From the NCBI GenBank assembly GCA_028751875.1, contig CM054145.1, positions 44,817,754-44,881,753 on the forward strand: a DNA stretch of 64,000 nt, read 5' to 3'. The position numbers were made by a program, and so were the translations under genes. How positions within the stretch are numbered: the first letter of the stretch is position 1; every line of letters starts with the position of its first letter. The notes under the pieces are model-generated. The model was not told the origin of the DNA. It searched no databases and was given only the letters and a program-made list of their open reading frames with translations. This document shows positions 46,695 to 60,300 of this stretch, in pieces. This DNA comes from Rapana venosa. Taxonomy: Eukaryota > Mollusca > Gastropoda > Neogastropoda > Muricidae.

Positions 46695-49600
46695 GTGTGT
46701 GTGTGTTGTGTGTGTGTGTATGTTGTTGTGTTTTGTGGGTATTTATTTTATTTTATTTTTTTATTCTTTTATATTTTATTCTTTTATATCGAGGATAATG
46801 GAACAAGCACTTAATATGCTTTTTACATCCAGTACCCGTGTGTATGTGGTTTTGTAAATTCTGTCATCTGTTCCCACCAGCACACGATGGCTTACTCTTA
46901 TGAAAAGCAGAATAGGATTTAATGTGTGCGCAAGATGTTCTGAGTGCATTCGCACACGGGGCCTTGGTTTATAGTCTCATCCGAAAGACTTTTCGGGAGA
47001 GTGGAGTCAGCACTGAAGTTAACTCCAGGGGAAAATATTCCCTTGAATGGGAATCGAACCCAGGTCGTCAGATTGCCAGCGCAATGTTCTAACCACTAGG
47101 CTATCCTGTGTGCGTGCGTGCGGTGTGTGTGCACGCACGCACACATTCGTATATGTTCATGTATGTGTATATACTTTGGTATGTGTCTCAAGTTCACAAG
47201 TGGGGGGACGGGATAGCCTAGCGATTAGAACATTGCACTCGCAAACTGACAACCCGGGTTTGATTCCCGTTAAGGGGATATTTTCCCCTGGAGTTAATTT
47301 AAGTGCAGACTCCACTCTCTCCAAAAGTCCTTCGAGTGAGACTATAAACCGAGGCCCCGTGTGCGAACGCATGCAGAACATCTTGCGCACACGTTAAAAT
47401 CCTGTTCCGTTTTTCGTAAGAGTAGGCCATTGTGTGCTGGTGGGAACAGATGACAATTTACAAAACTGCATACACATGGGGACTGGGTGTAAAAAAGCAC
47501 ATAAGTGTTTATTCCATTATCCTCGATATAAAAAAATTTAAAATAAAAAAAAAGTATATGTGGACACATGAACCTAATGACTGTCATGTGTATAAGCAAA
47601 CACACGTATGTGAGCCTTTTTAGCATTTACATATAATGGCAAATGATCACACCCAAAAATAAAGCTGTAAAGTTATTTGTCAGCTCATTATGCTTATCTT
47701 ATCGTAATGTCCTCATCAATGTTAACATACATGATATAATTTCATAAGAGCCACAGAATTCTAATAAACATTCTATAATAAAATTATCCAATTGCGAAAA
47801 AAAAAGAAAAAAAAGTGTTTGACAGAGCTTGTCACATAAACCGACTTATACCAAATCAATTATCATTCACTTCCAACCATGATGTCTTGTAATTTGATAC
47901 TACCGAAGTTACGCAGATTAAGCTTATTGATGCTGAAACACAGCAGACCAGCTGTTCACAGTATTCAGAGCCCAAATATAGGGTTACACTACACTGTGCC
48001 TATGTCTAGCTGTTCATGGCAATGTCTCTTAGCATTATATTGTCCCTTGTCAGAAATGACAAATCTGTCTTAGGAGATGTCATCACGCAGAACATCTTGC
48101 GCACACGTTAAAACCCGTTGCGCTTTTCGGAAGAGTAGGCCATTGTGTGCCGGTGGGAACAGATGACAAAATTGACAGAACTGCATACACACGGGGACTG
48201 AATGAAAAAAAGCACACGAGTGCTTATTCCATTATCCTCAATATAAAAGAATTTTAAAAAATAATTTAAAAAAGAGAGATAAGCCATGATGATAATGTCT
48301 ACCACTAAAATTACCCTTTTCAATCCCCCACCGTCTCTCTTTCTGTGCATTCCCTTACCAGCCAGAGTGTGCAACGCCTGGTCTTCTCCAGTACTTGTGA
48401 CTTTTCAGGAGGTCTGCCCACTGGCCTCAGCCATGTCATTCTGACTTAGTAGCTCATTTCATTGTACAGGATGCATGCTGGGTATGTTCATGTTTCCATA
48501 ACCCACTGAATTACATGATCTTGAACATGCATATTTGTCTTCTGCATGTGATATCTAAATAAAGGGAATTGAGGCACTGGCAGGCCTGCACTTGAAGTTG
48601 ACCTGGGAGAGTGTAAAAATTCCTACCCTAAATTCACCAGATGCAGATGCCAAGATTCGAACCCAGGACTTCATGGAGGCATGGTCTTAACCACTCGACT
48701 ATAGTGTCTGTGGGAAAAGGATATGAAAAGGGAAAAGATGATTGTGGGCCTTGTACAACTGCAATTTTTCTCATAATGCTGTTGACAGATGAACCAAAAT
48801 GTTTACCCCCAACCCCTGCTATTTACAATTTGTTTACAAACGCTTGCCTAATAAATGAGTCTTGAATAAATGCTCATGGAAGAGAGAGAGACAGAGACAG
48901 AGAGAGTGTGTGTGTATGTAAGTGTGCACGCGCATGTGCATGCATGCATGGTGTGTGTGTATGCAAGTACACATGCGCATGTGTGTGTGCACAGTGTGTG
49001 TATGTGTATGCATGTGCATGAGACTCTCTGTGTGTGGTTTTATTTTCAATACGGCAAGGCTTTCCTGATGTTTTTTGCCCCCCAATATTTTCAGTTGTTT
49101 GGGAGAACTTTTTACCTGGTGGAATATTTGTCCAATACTAACAAATGTAGGTCTCGATTTTTTTTTCACAGGAACATTTCTTCAGAACATTACTTTAGTT
49201 TATGAGTGACTTTGTCTGATGTTAAAGAACAAACTAAATAAAACTCAAAACAACAAACTATCAAATTCAATCAAAAACAACAACAAACAAACCGGTGGGT
49301 GTTGTTATGACACACTCTCTGTATGGCAGCTGGTTCAAGCCTTCTTCAACCACCAAACGGATCTGAAATTCATCAAAACAGAAGACATCTTATAGGTATA
49401 TAAAAAAAAAAAATGAACAACAAAATCCTGAAGCAGAATTCAAAGAACAGCCTAAAACAATAGCAGCTTTCGTACATATATTAAGATTCTGGTGCCAAAT
49501 ATATCATACAAAAACTCTGATAACAGAAACAGTTTTGCGTATAAACTGCTGAAATATACTCTCTGAGGTTTATCTACAAAGCTATCAGGTTTATCTACAA

Positions 49601-49709
49601 AGCTATCTTTGCTGTTCTTTAGTCATTGTCGTTTGTGTTTTCTCTTTTTCTTTTGATTTTATAGCTCAAACAATCAAGTTTCATACAACCATCACAGCAA
49701 CATAATTAA

Positions 49710-49740
<31 letters not shown>

Positions 49741-51238
49741 TAAGACAGACAGACAGTGACAGAGACAGATGTCTGAACAGCACTAGCAGTAGCAGTGTCA
49801 GTAAGTAAACTTTTCCAGCCGTTTCCTTAAGAGTGTGTGTGTGGGGAAAAAGGGGGGGGGGGGGGGGGGGGGTCATGCATTCAATTCATGTGTGCGAGTG
49901 TTGCTTTTCCAAATCAATATCTCACATCAGGTGAAAAAATGCTGATTTGCAGAATAAAGATACTAGAACATCAGCAACACTAATAAAAGCTGCAGTAGTG
50001 AAAGTAAAAGCAGAATACATTCAACTTGTTATTAAAACACTACGACACTACACAGCACAACATGAAGTCCTTGCAAAACCTTTCACAAAGATGACTATCA
50101 TGAAACTACACTTGACTTACAAACCTGCACAAAAATAACACCACTCCAGAGATAATGTTTTTCCTTAACACCACAGCGGCACTGTAAACTTTGACACACA
50201 TTACCAACATTATCAGTTACCTCAAAATAGCAGTTCACAACCCGGTCATTTCTAGGTCAAGCACATGTTTATTTACAACTTTCAAGTGTCCTACACATGC
50301 TGTTATCAGTTTTTAATACACACAAACAAGTATGACTAAGATGAGTGCGGGATATGAACAATTATGCTCTTCAGAGTGAGGAAAGCTGCTTCTGGAGTGA
50401 AAAAAGGTGTCTCTAAAGACCCATCATCCAGACCTATAAATATTTAAATTTCTTTCCAAACTGGATTGTCTTTATTGCAAACACTGAATGCTAATACTTT
50501 ATTACATCAAATCAGAGAAAGTTATGTTGGTTATGAACAAAGAATTTTACAGGAAAAATCTCAAATGTCACCACAGAGCATATTATAGCACCATGGTCAT
50601 GAATACAAAATCAACAAACTATGTCCTCAACGTAACATCTTCATGCCTTTCATAAAATAAAATAAAAAACTGAAGCAACTGAAAAGGAATAAGATATGAA
50701 AAAAACCCTTATAAATCTAGGGGTAAGATATGAACAAACAAGTTGGGGGTTGTTTTTGCTTGTTTTGTTGTTGCGTTTGTACACTGTTGGCGTGTTGCTG
50801 TTTGTTTATTTGTTGTTTTCATTTAATTTTTTTGTTTGTTTGTTTAGTTGGTTAGTGGTTGTGTTTTGGGGGGTTTTTTGGGGTGTGTGTTTGGGGTGGG
50901 TGGGGATTATATACCACAGCTTGGTCCTGCTAGTATAATCAGTAACAGAACAAGTGGGTCACAGCCCTGTTAGCTTAGCATACAGCAATAGATACACTAC
51001 AAACTGTGCCACTTTCTTGGCCCAGGAATACCTTCCTCCCTTTGACTTTGTACCATGACAAACCAAGAAAAAAGTAAAAAGACTACCATTTCTAACTGAG
51101 GGTCATAATCTTCTTGCAAGGCCTCTTGCAGCCATGGTAGAAATAACTGTCATTTTGAAAGACTCTGAAAACCTTGTTTTTATCCGTATCAAAGGAGTCT
51201 GAGCATGCACAATTGGTTGGCTCATATGTGTGTGTCAC

Positions 51239-51314
<76 letters not shown>

Positions 51315-54300
51315 ACATGCATGCATTTGTGTGTTCATGCATGCTCACAACATATTCTGACTCCCCCACCACAAAATGAGTTACACTGTACAAGAGGTCT
51401 TCTAATATTTAGCAATAACATATTATTTATCTGCATTTTTTTTTTTTAAAAGCTATTCAATAAACAAAACAGATTGAAAATCAAACAATTCTTTTAAAAG
51501 TTACTACAATTTGGAATGCTAGACTCCAGAAAATGACAAAATCATCTAAAAATGAGAAGTTGACCAATTTTGCATCGTACTTAGAGGTCAGAATAAGGAG
51601 CTAGATGTTTTTAAGGCAAAAGAAAACAAAATTATGCCATAGTACCTCAGTACATGGTTTATAATTTACAGCATGCTGTTTTATAATCAATCAAAATCTC
51701 AAAATCAAGAACCTGACCACCACCTGGCACCTGCCTTAAAATTGCTACTAGCATAAACATTGGGTCAGGTGCAATCCGACTGATTTCATGGCAGAGGGTC
51801 ACAAGTAAAATAAGCTCACATCTGAGTATGCATGCAAACTCAAAACATATTTCAGCATGTTACTTGTTAGCATATGGTACATGCCTTTTGTTATTATTGT
51901 TGAATTACCACTTAGTGTCTCAATCTTTCTCAATTTAGTCTTCTCTCCAAGTATTGCCTTCTCAATGATCGGCATGGAAATTGATGGGTACAAAACTACA
52001 AAGTATGAATTGAACCTCATGTCAAAATCAAACAGTGGATAATATTACTATTAGATTCATTGGTTTGATGCATAGTACTTCTGATCCTTTCGGCAACCTT
52101 GACCAAAAGATATCACACTCATATTATATTCAGCCAAGTTATAATCAAAATAATCCAAAAACTGAACTCAGCACAATCCTATTAGATACCATTTCTCTCT
52201 CTCTGACTGTACATCACTGTGTTGATAAACTTTTATGATGCTGCAAAATAGACCCTATGCATAAATGCTTCAGCAGAGAATAATTATCAACTTACAAATT
52301 AGTATTGTGCAGAGTTTTATTCTGTGTTCTATATCAGTATCACTGTCAGATTTTAACAGTTGTACAGTAGCTGCTGACAGTGAAATGACACTGATGATGA
52401 AGACAGATGTTTGAGATTCACTTGGAACACGAGATCAATGTGCCTTCATCTAATACTAATGATACATCCTATTTTTCTATTTATTCCTGACTGGGTTTTT
52501 TCCCCATGAATATAAACTTGTGTACAAACATGTGTGAATAGACCATATCCTGAACTTATAAGTTACATGCACAACATAAGGCAACAGCTTGTCATTATTA
52601 TGCACCCTTTTCTTCTGTGTCCTGTACAACCATAAGACTTTAATGGCTGTGCAATAACTGCTGACACGATATTGATGATGAAGACAGATGTTTGAGATCA
52701 CTTGGCTGGAACATGTGATCAATGTACCTTTAGCTAGTAACACAACTTTTTCTTTTTTCTTTTACTCCTTGACCTTCTTCTTCATTCAACTATCACATTT
52801 GTCTATAGATCTATTCCTGATTATTTTGTCAATAAATAGAAGTGTTTGACTTTGAGAACATGGGTGGAGAGAGCCTATCGAGAACTTTGAAATCAGCTGC
52901 ACAAGACAAGCAACAGCTTGACATTATTATGCAGTCTTTTCGCTGTGTCCTACACCACCGTAAGATTTTAAATTAATGGCTGTGAAATAACTGCTGACAC
53001 AACACTGATGGAGAAGACTGATGTTTAGAGATTTGCTCGGAACATAAGATCAATGGGCTTTTGGCTAACAATACAACTGTTTTTACAGCTTCTTCTTCAA
53101 TTCATCCCTCACATTTGTCTAGGTCTTTTCCTGTTGTTTTTACTGTGAACAGAAGCATGGAGGACATGAGTGGAGTGTGTGAAATATTTATGACTGAAAA
53201 CATTACGAGGGGAAGGTATGGTGTGCGTGTGCACGTGCGTGCATGCATGCGTGTATATGTGTGTCACTGTGTGTGTACATGCGTGCATGCATGTATGTGT
53301 GCGCACACATGTGGGTGCAAAGTGTGGGTGCACGCACTTGTGCATGTCTGTATATTATACACATGTGTGTGAACAAAAATATGCATGCACCACACAGAAA
53401 AAAGTGTAAGTGAGCTCATGAAATCCGTGTCTTCCTTCAGAAAATTATGATTTTAGGAACAATGGTGTTTATGTGCATTGAAGTACGCATGTTGAACATG
53501 TGTGTGTGTCACTGTGTGTGTTGTGTTTGTGTGTGTGTTGTGTTTTTGTGTATATGTGTGTGTGTGTGTTGTGTGCATGAACACAGGCAGAATCTTTCAT
53601 TTAATTCCCACCCTTTCCTTACCACCTCACTCTCCTTATAGTTATACTAGCATAAATTAGCATAATGATAATGGGTTTGGGGAGAGTCTGGTGTTTCTTT
53701 GTCAAGGTACAAAGCTCTGACACAGAGAACAAAGCAAAAGTGACTTGTCATTGAAAACTATTCATTTATCATTTGATGTGATCTTGTCCAAGCCATACAT
53801 CAAACAGCAGTGGCAGATAGGACCTTAGGGGACTTTACGATATGAGTCAAGACCCCTGGCTGTCACACATGATAGTGTCAAGAAGAATGTTATAGTATCA
53901 CTGTAGTCACTGAAAGAAGGGAGCAAAGACAGACTGTCCCCACTTTCTTTTTTTTTTTATAAAACAAGTACTGCTTCATGACATTGTGACACTGACAGAA
54001 TGTGTTAAAAAAATAACTGTTATATCCTTGTCCACAACAGATACCTAAATCTATTATGTTCATCTTTACATTTAAAGCACTTGCTTAGTTTGGGTATACA
54101 TGTACGCAATTCGCAAAGCAGCCCCATTTGATGCTCTCAGTCTCACACATATATACAATATATATTAATTACATCACACGCAGAAAGCACTTTCAACCTA
54201 AGTCAGTGATTTGCAAATGTATGGCGTATAATAGTATTAATACTAAAAGGCTCAACAACTGCTTCTATCACAATGTGTGCGCCATTCTGACTCTAAAAAT

Positions 54301-57300
54301 GGAGGGGATAGTTATGACTGTCTGGCTAAAAAGTCTGCAAGCTGCGCTGTGCCCAATGTGTCAATGGCTAATTAAGTAATTTTGACAGAATACTTCAACA
54401 AAATGAAATAGCGGTTGCATTCCACAGCAGTTGCATTCAAGTTGGTGAAAATTGTATCATTTTCCCTTATTCTCTTGCATAATCTACCATGCTATGTCAT
54501 GTGTTATGTGATTTGAAAACTTCCATAGCATCTCTCTCTCTCTTTCACTTTCAGTTTCACCAACTATCCTGTTGGTTATTAAGTTATATGTAGTAATGCA
54601 TGTATATAATACACTTCAAAATGACAGTTTTAAGAAAACAGGTAGGCAAATGATAATGTAATCTATGTGAAACCATCAAAACTGTAGTTCTCACTTACTG
54701 ACTTTTAACAATCACACAGCATGATTGTTGCAGTACTTTTTGACATACTTACCAGTCTGTCAGCATAAAAGATGAAGTCACTTCTGGATGTGGATCTGGA
54801 CAAAGACAGAAAAATTCATTTATGAAAAACTTAGTAGTTATGTGCAAACTTTTAATCTAGATAACAGGATAACACTTAAATTTAGCTATCTTCAGTAACC
54901 TTTGATGGCTTTGGTTATGATGCATCAGTGCATCTGAAAGTGCCCATTGACAGTAAAAAGCCCTAATGACCACATGATGAATTGTCCATAATCCCTATAG
55001 GATATATATCTAGAAACTTTTAATTACAAATAACATGTCTGCAAACAGTATTCATGAGCTGAATCCAAATGTTTAAATCACATTCCATGTTAATTATTTA
55101 TGTCAAAGTTTTGTTTTGGGTGCTTATTCAAGTTATTGCCCATGTCTTGTTTATGAACCAAAATCCTCTTGGCAATTATTTTGTACAGCTTACATTCCAA
55201 ATACTGAAATAGGCTGGGTAGTGAATGGGTTGAAGAAATAATGTAGGTTTTGGCTGAATATTTGTTCTTCATTGCTGACCCTAAAATGAGGTTTCAGTGA
55301 AACAGATACATTTCCAATACCTATTGCTCTGTGGCAATGGTTACCTGAAAGTTTTATCAGTTTCATTCCTAATTTTAGCATACACTTTGTTGGATTAAAA
55401 AAAATTAATTTAAGTATGAATTCTTACCTTATAATCAAATGAGCTATGGCTTGAAATGAAATGGGAAGATTAGGACTCTCAGTCAAAAAAGTAACACTTT
55501 ACTATTTAACCCTTTCCCATTTTTACCCGCCGTAGCCCGCCGCTGCCCGCTCGCCCGCATCTATTTATACCCGCCGCAGCCCGCCGGACGTCATTTCAGC
55601 CTAGTGGGGAATTTTCCTCATGCACTAAGCTCTACCTAGTACACGCACACTATGAATGAACATTCCACTGAGGTCAGCATAAACTAAGGAAGGAATGAGC
55701 ACCAAATTCAGTGCTTCACAGCCTCCCGTTCACAAGAAATTGGCCAGTGACTGGCTTTGTCTTTCCCACGCTTGTTGTAGCTAAAAATGGCAGCAAAGAT
55801 TGAGCATACGATTTGGGAGGAATATACTGATGTGGAAATTGAAGCTATTTAGGCTCAAGTGGAACAGTTCGAAAGAGAATAAAATGTTGAATCCGATATT
55901 GAAGTAGATGTAGAAGAAAGAGATGAAATAGGAGAAGGTAGTGAGTCGGAAAGTGAAGCTGAGGATAACATTCCGTTGGCTTCATAGCAGACGACATGGC
56001 GCAGTGCACAAGTGCCTTGCACAGTGCAAGACTTCACGCTGCCGACTGGGCCGGCACAAACTCTCCCACTGAATGCCAAGCTCTTAGATTACTTTGTTTT
56101 GTTTGTGCCCCAACATTTTTTTCAAATTGTAGCAGATGAAACTAACAATTATGCCAGGCAAAAGATCGATGTGAAAGGCTTAGTCATAGATCCATTACGG
56201 ACAGAAACAACACCTGATGACATTAGGGCTTACCTGTCAGTTTTGATCATGATGGGGATCAAGCGTTTGCCAAGGCTTCATCTCTACTGGTTTACTGATT
56301 TGAGATTTTCTGAGTCACGGATCAGTAATATTATGACGAAAACCAGATTTCTCAAAATTCATCAGTATTTTCACCTGAGAAACACGCCAACACACCTGGA
56401 CGCGACACTGGGCTGTGACACCTGCATTGTGACAGCCATGTAACTGGCTTTTGGTGAAGGACACATTAGTGTCTTTGTAAATAGTAGGCGTCAGCATATA
56501 TTTGTAAATAATGTATATATATATGCGCATTAGTCAACGTCGTTTTCAATATGTTTGAATACTTTCCAATCAGAAAATGTAGACTTGGTGACAGTAATTT
56601 TGTGACGTGTGAATGTTCGATTGGATTACCATGACGGTGGATGCGATGGAGGACACATTCAGGCAGGACCACACATATTATTTTTTTTAATCACATACGT
56701 ATATTGCGCATGTCAGAGGGTAGTTGTAGACTAACAGCATGATGTCACTGCAATGTTACCTGTATTTGGTGACAAAGAGGGGACAGCAGCACGACACATG
56801 TAGGTAGGACACACATCTTGGGGTGCAGAACAAAGTATGACATCATATGAATACTTTGGCCAAATATGATTGCTCTGCGAACAATAGTAACTGTACAGGA
56901 CTATGTGTACTTGAGGTACCTTATTCTATGAAAAAAACTGCGTAAATTTTCGAATACTACAGAGAGTTTCTCTGTAAGAAATGCGATTGGTAAAGGGTTA
57001 AATAAAGATGTGAGAATTTAACTGTCACTGTGTCAGTGTCACTCAAATAACCTGGCTAACCATCACTGGTGTCAAGTGTCTACCTATCAAGAATCATAAA
57101 TAACTTGGTAAAGATATATTATCATTAATCAGACATTATTAAAACTGGATGATCTCTAGGCCTACTCGATCACAAACTGATGCACATATATGACAAACTT
57201 GATTGTGTCAGTGATCATTGATACCAAGATGAATTTACAAGCAGCTCAAGCAAGAAATTACACCTTGGTTACAAAATGCTATTTCAATCCTATGCTTATG

Positions 57301-60300
57301 CAGCTATGGATATTTTCAGCAAATTCTTACAAAGTTTTCCTGACTATAATTAGTACAAATTGTAAAGCCTGCTGGTGCTAGCAGTATCACTGTATCAGTA
57401 TCACTTCTTACTTTTTTTTGCAGGTTTTCGCCCTGAATTTGTTTTGGGGAAGAGGAAATGATTCAAGAAAGAAGGGTTAGATTATGAATGAAAGAGAGGA
57501 TAAAAAGACAGAAGGCTTTAAAAAAAAGTTTAACTTATTAAGCTTAACTCCTGCCAAAATCAGACTCCTCCAAAAAAACAAATAAAAACAACAATAAAAT
57601 ATCCATGTTCATATATCTAAGTTTATATTATATATATATATATAAAATCTATATATATATCAGTAAGTTTATATTATATATATATATAAAAATATATATG
57701 ACTTTCTGCCAAAAGGTCGTCACCCAGAGGGGTGGTCTCTTTGAAAAAAAAATTAAAATGCTTCTGAAAAGATCTGACTGTTGTTTTTTTGTGTGGATGT
57801 TGTGAAAGAGTTAAATATATAGTAGAAATAAAATGTAGGCATAATTGGACAGGGTTGCCGAGAAATTGAAGCTTATATGTCATTTTTGCAAGAAAAAATG
57901 GCGCCCAAAAACGGACACTGCTACACCATCGACAAACAAAACTCGTTCAGAGCCAAAGTACTGTCGGAATACTACTTCTCTTTTAATAATAGAAAGAAGA
58001 AAAGTCAAACAAACATACGCAACTGATACGAGCACCAAAAAAGGTGTCAGGTACAAGAAAACCGATTTCAAAAATAAAGCGGTCGCACATAACCTTCGGT
58101 GTAATCACATTTCCACATCGACCTCCGAACTTTCGAATCGTCAACTGCGATAACGTGGGCACAAAGGAGCTGCCTGTGATCTATTTTCGGTTGACCAATG
58201 AGGAAGCTACACCAGGAAATGAGAACCGGTTTATTTTCTATTCGGTTTTCTTTTTCAATGGAAGTTTTGTCATCCACCCGATTTTTGGTGTAATCACTGA
58301 TGTACAACAAATCTGGTGATAAAAACGCTAAATTAAAAACGATAATTTTGAAACGTTTACTACACTTCCATTTAGTCACGTGACAGCCACCATGTGATTT
58401 AAACCTTCAGAAAGCATCGTTCGTGGAGAGCAACAACTTCGAAAAGGTGAGTGGTACTCAGTAATAGTAAGCTGACGTACGACCATTTAGTAGATAAAAT
58501 GACCTGCGACCCTTATTTTTGTGACATTAACTCACTTTGGGGGGGGTTATTATGGTGTAAAATGAAGATCGTTCGTTAATAAGAAAAAAACGTGATCTGA
58601 ACTGTCTATGAGACCAATGACATAGATGATTTGGCAATTTTATGATGAACCAGATAAATTTTTTTTCTCAGTTTACACCAAACCGTTTAGTGTAATCAAG
58701 ATATGCGATCACTGATGATGTGCGACGTGTATTTTTAGAATGTTTTTTTTAAAGTTTGTTCAAGTTATGATCTGTAGTCTGTAGATTAAAGAGTGATTTA
58801 AAAAACAAATTTTATTTGTTTTGTGTGCCTAAAGAGAGACTGAAAGAGTTGAAAGAATAAGCTGGAGGTCAGATTTGATAAAAAGAGTTTTTCTTCTTTG
58901 ATTACACAAAGGGGATTGTTGTAAGCATGATGTGCAATCAGATTTTGCAGCTTTTGCTAGTATTACAAAAATACTTGGTTTAGATTTTATTTTATATTAT
59001 TTTGTTAAATAGTACAGTGTTATTTGTATGTAGGGCCATTGGTAGTTGGGTTTGTGATAGGAATGCTCTTGCCCTATGCAGATATTGATCAATTGTGAAA
59101 AATATTGTTTAGTTTCCTACAGTTCTGGTTTGTTCAAATGTTTTATAAAAATAGTTTTTGATGATTTGTTTTTAAAAAAAGCTCAGTCTTGCATATAATA
59201 TCCAAAGTATCACTTTGACGTGCTGAATATTTCATCAGGTTTGATATGAGTATGTTTTTAGAGTAAACATGAGGTATGACCTAGACATTGTGTGTAATAC
59301 TGATATGTGATTAAAAAGGTAGTGTGTAAAATTAGAGTTCAGTTATAACATTTCTTAGCAAATCTGCTGTGAAAACATTTTAAAGATATGGTAGCATGTT
59401 TTGTAACAAATAAAAAGACAGACTTCATGACTCAAAGCAGAATGAAAGATAAAAACTGAACATTTTGTTACAAGTTAGACAATTTTACATTAGATGGCTC
59501 AGAGCCCAAACAGTATATTCTTACAGGTATTACATCCTTTTATGATTTTAAGATACACAGGATGTATGCTGAAAATTATCTTTATATCTGTGTTTAATAT
59601 TTATACACAAAATAATGAAATAGTATATGATATATAAATACAAACTTGTTCAAAACCTGCACAGTATATTACATAGTAGCTTATGAAATTAACTGAATAA
59701 CATTAGGGCTTTCTGAAACTTCAGAAGAAATGTAATGACATTTTTTTCTTTAAAATCTATTTCAGGATGGCCAGGGTTCCAAAGAAGAAGGCCGGGAAGC
59801 TTTCCAATGCTGAAAGATGCCGAGCATACAGAGAGAAAATCGAGAAATTCTTTTTGTTTGTTTGTTTTGGTGTGTAAACCAATACCAGACTATTTCCCTT
59901 GCTATTAAAAAACCCCAAACCACTGATGCACTGAATGTCTGATAATTTTCTGTCAAGCACTAGTAATTACTTCTGATACTAGGAGAAAGCATATTATGTC
60001 AGACATTTTATAGTGTGTTTTGCCACTAATGTGGTTACATTTTTACCATTGTGCTTTTTTTTTTGGGGGGGGGGGGTGTATTTCTTTGGTTCATTGTAAA
60101 AATATAGTGAAAGTTTTGATCAATACATTTTATTGCTATTGTTCAAACTTGCTTCACTTTATTTCTTGGGTCTGATCATCTTTGAAAGTAATGTGTTGCC
60201 TACTGTCCCCAACTCCCATCACATTCTAATGTGTAAGTTGGGTTTTTTCCATTTCTATAGGCATGTTTATAAGTGGATTCACATGTTTTATGTGAGAAAC

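Larger units (their letters stand above)
49363..54752. other. UPRT intron 2
   Basis: 5.4 kb with no coding signal. Holds a poly-G at about 49852-49872, the GT tract at 51244, a three-copy ~300-bp repeat at 52310-53200 and GT-rich stretches near 53220-53580. Confidence 0.7.

Noticed and set aside
47047..47397. Plus- and minus-strand frames of 77-116 codons
   Set aside because: Lie inside the two family 1 SINEs; SINE bodies do not encode protein.
57845..58153. 102-codon plus-strand frame beginning MDRVAEKLKLICHFCKKKWR
   Set aside because: No recognised homology, no supporting splice signals and ordinary length by chance for the region; kept only as part of the unclassified element.
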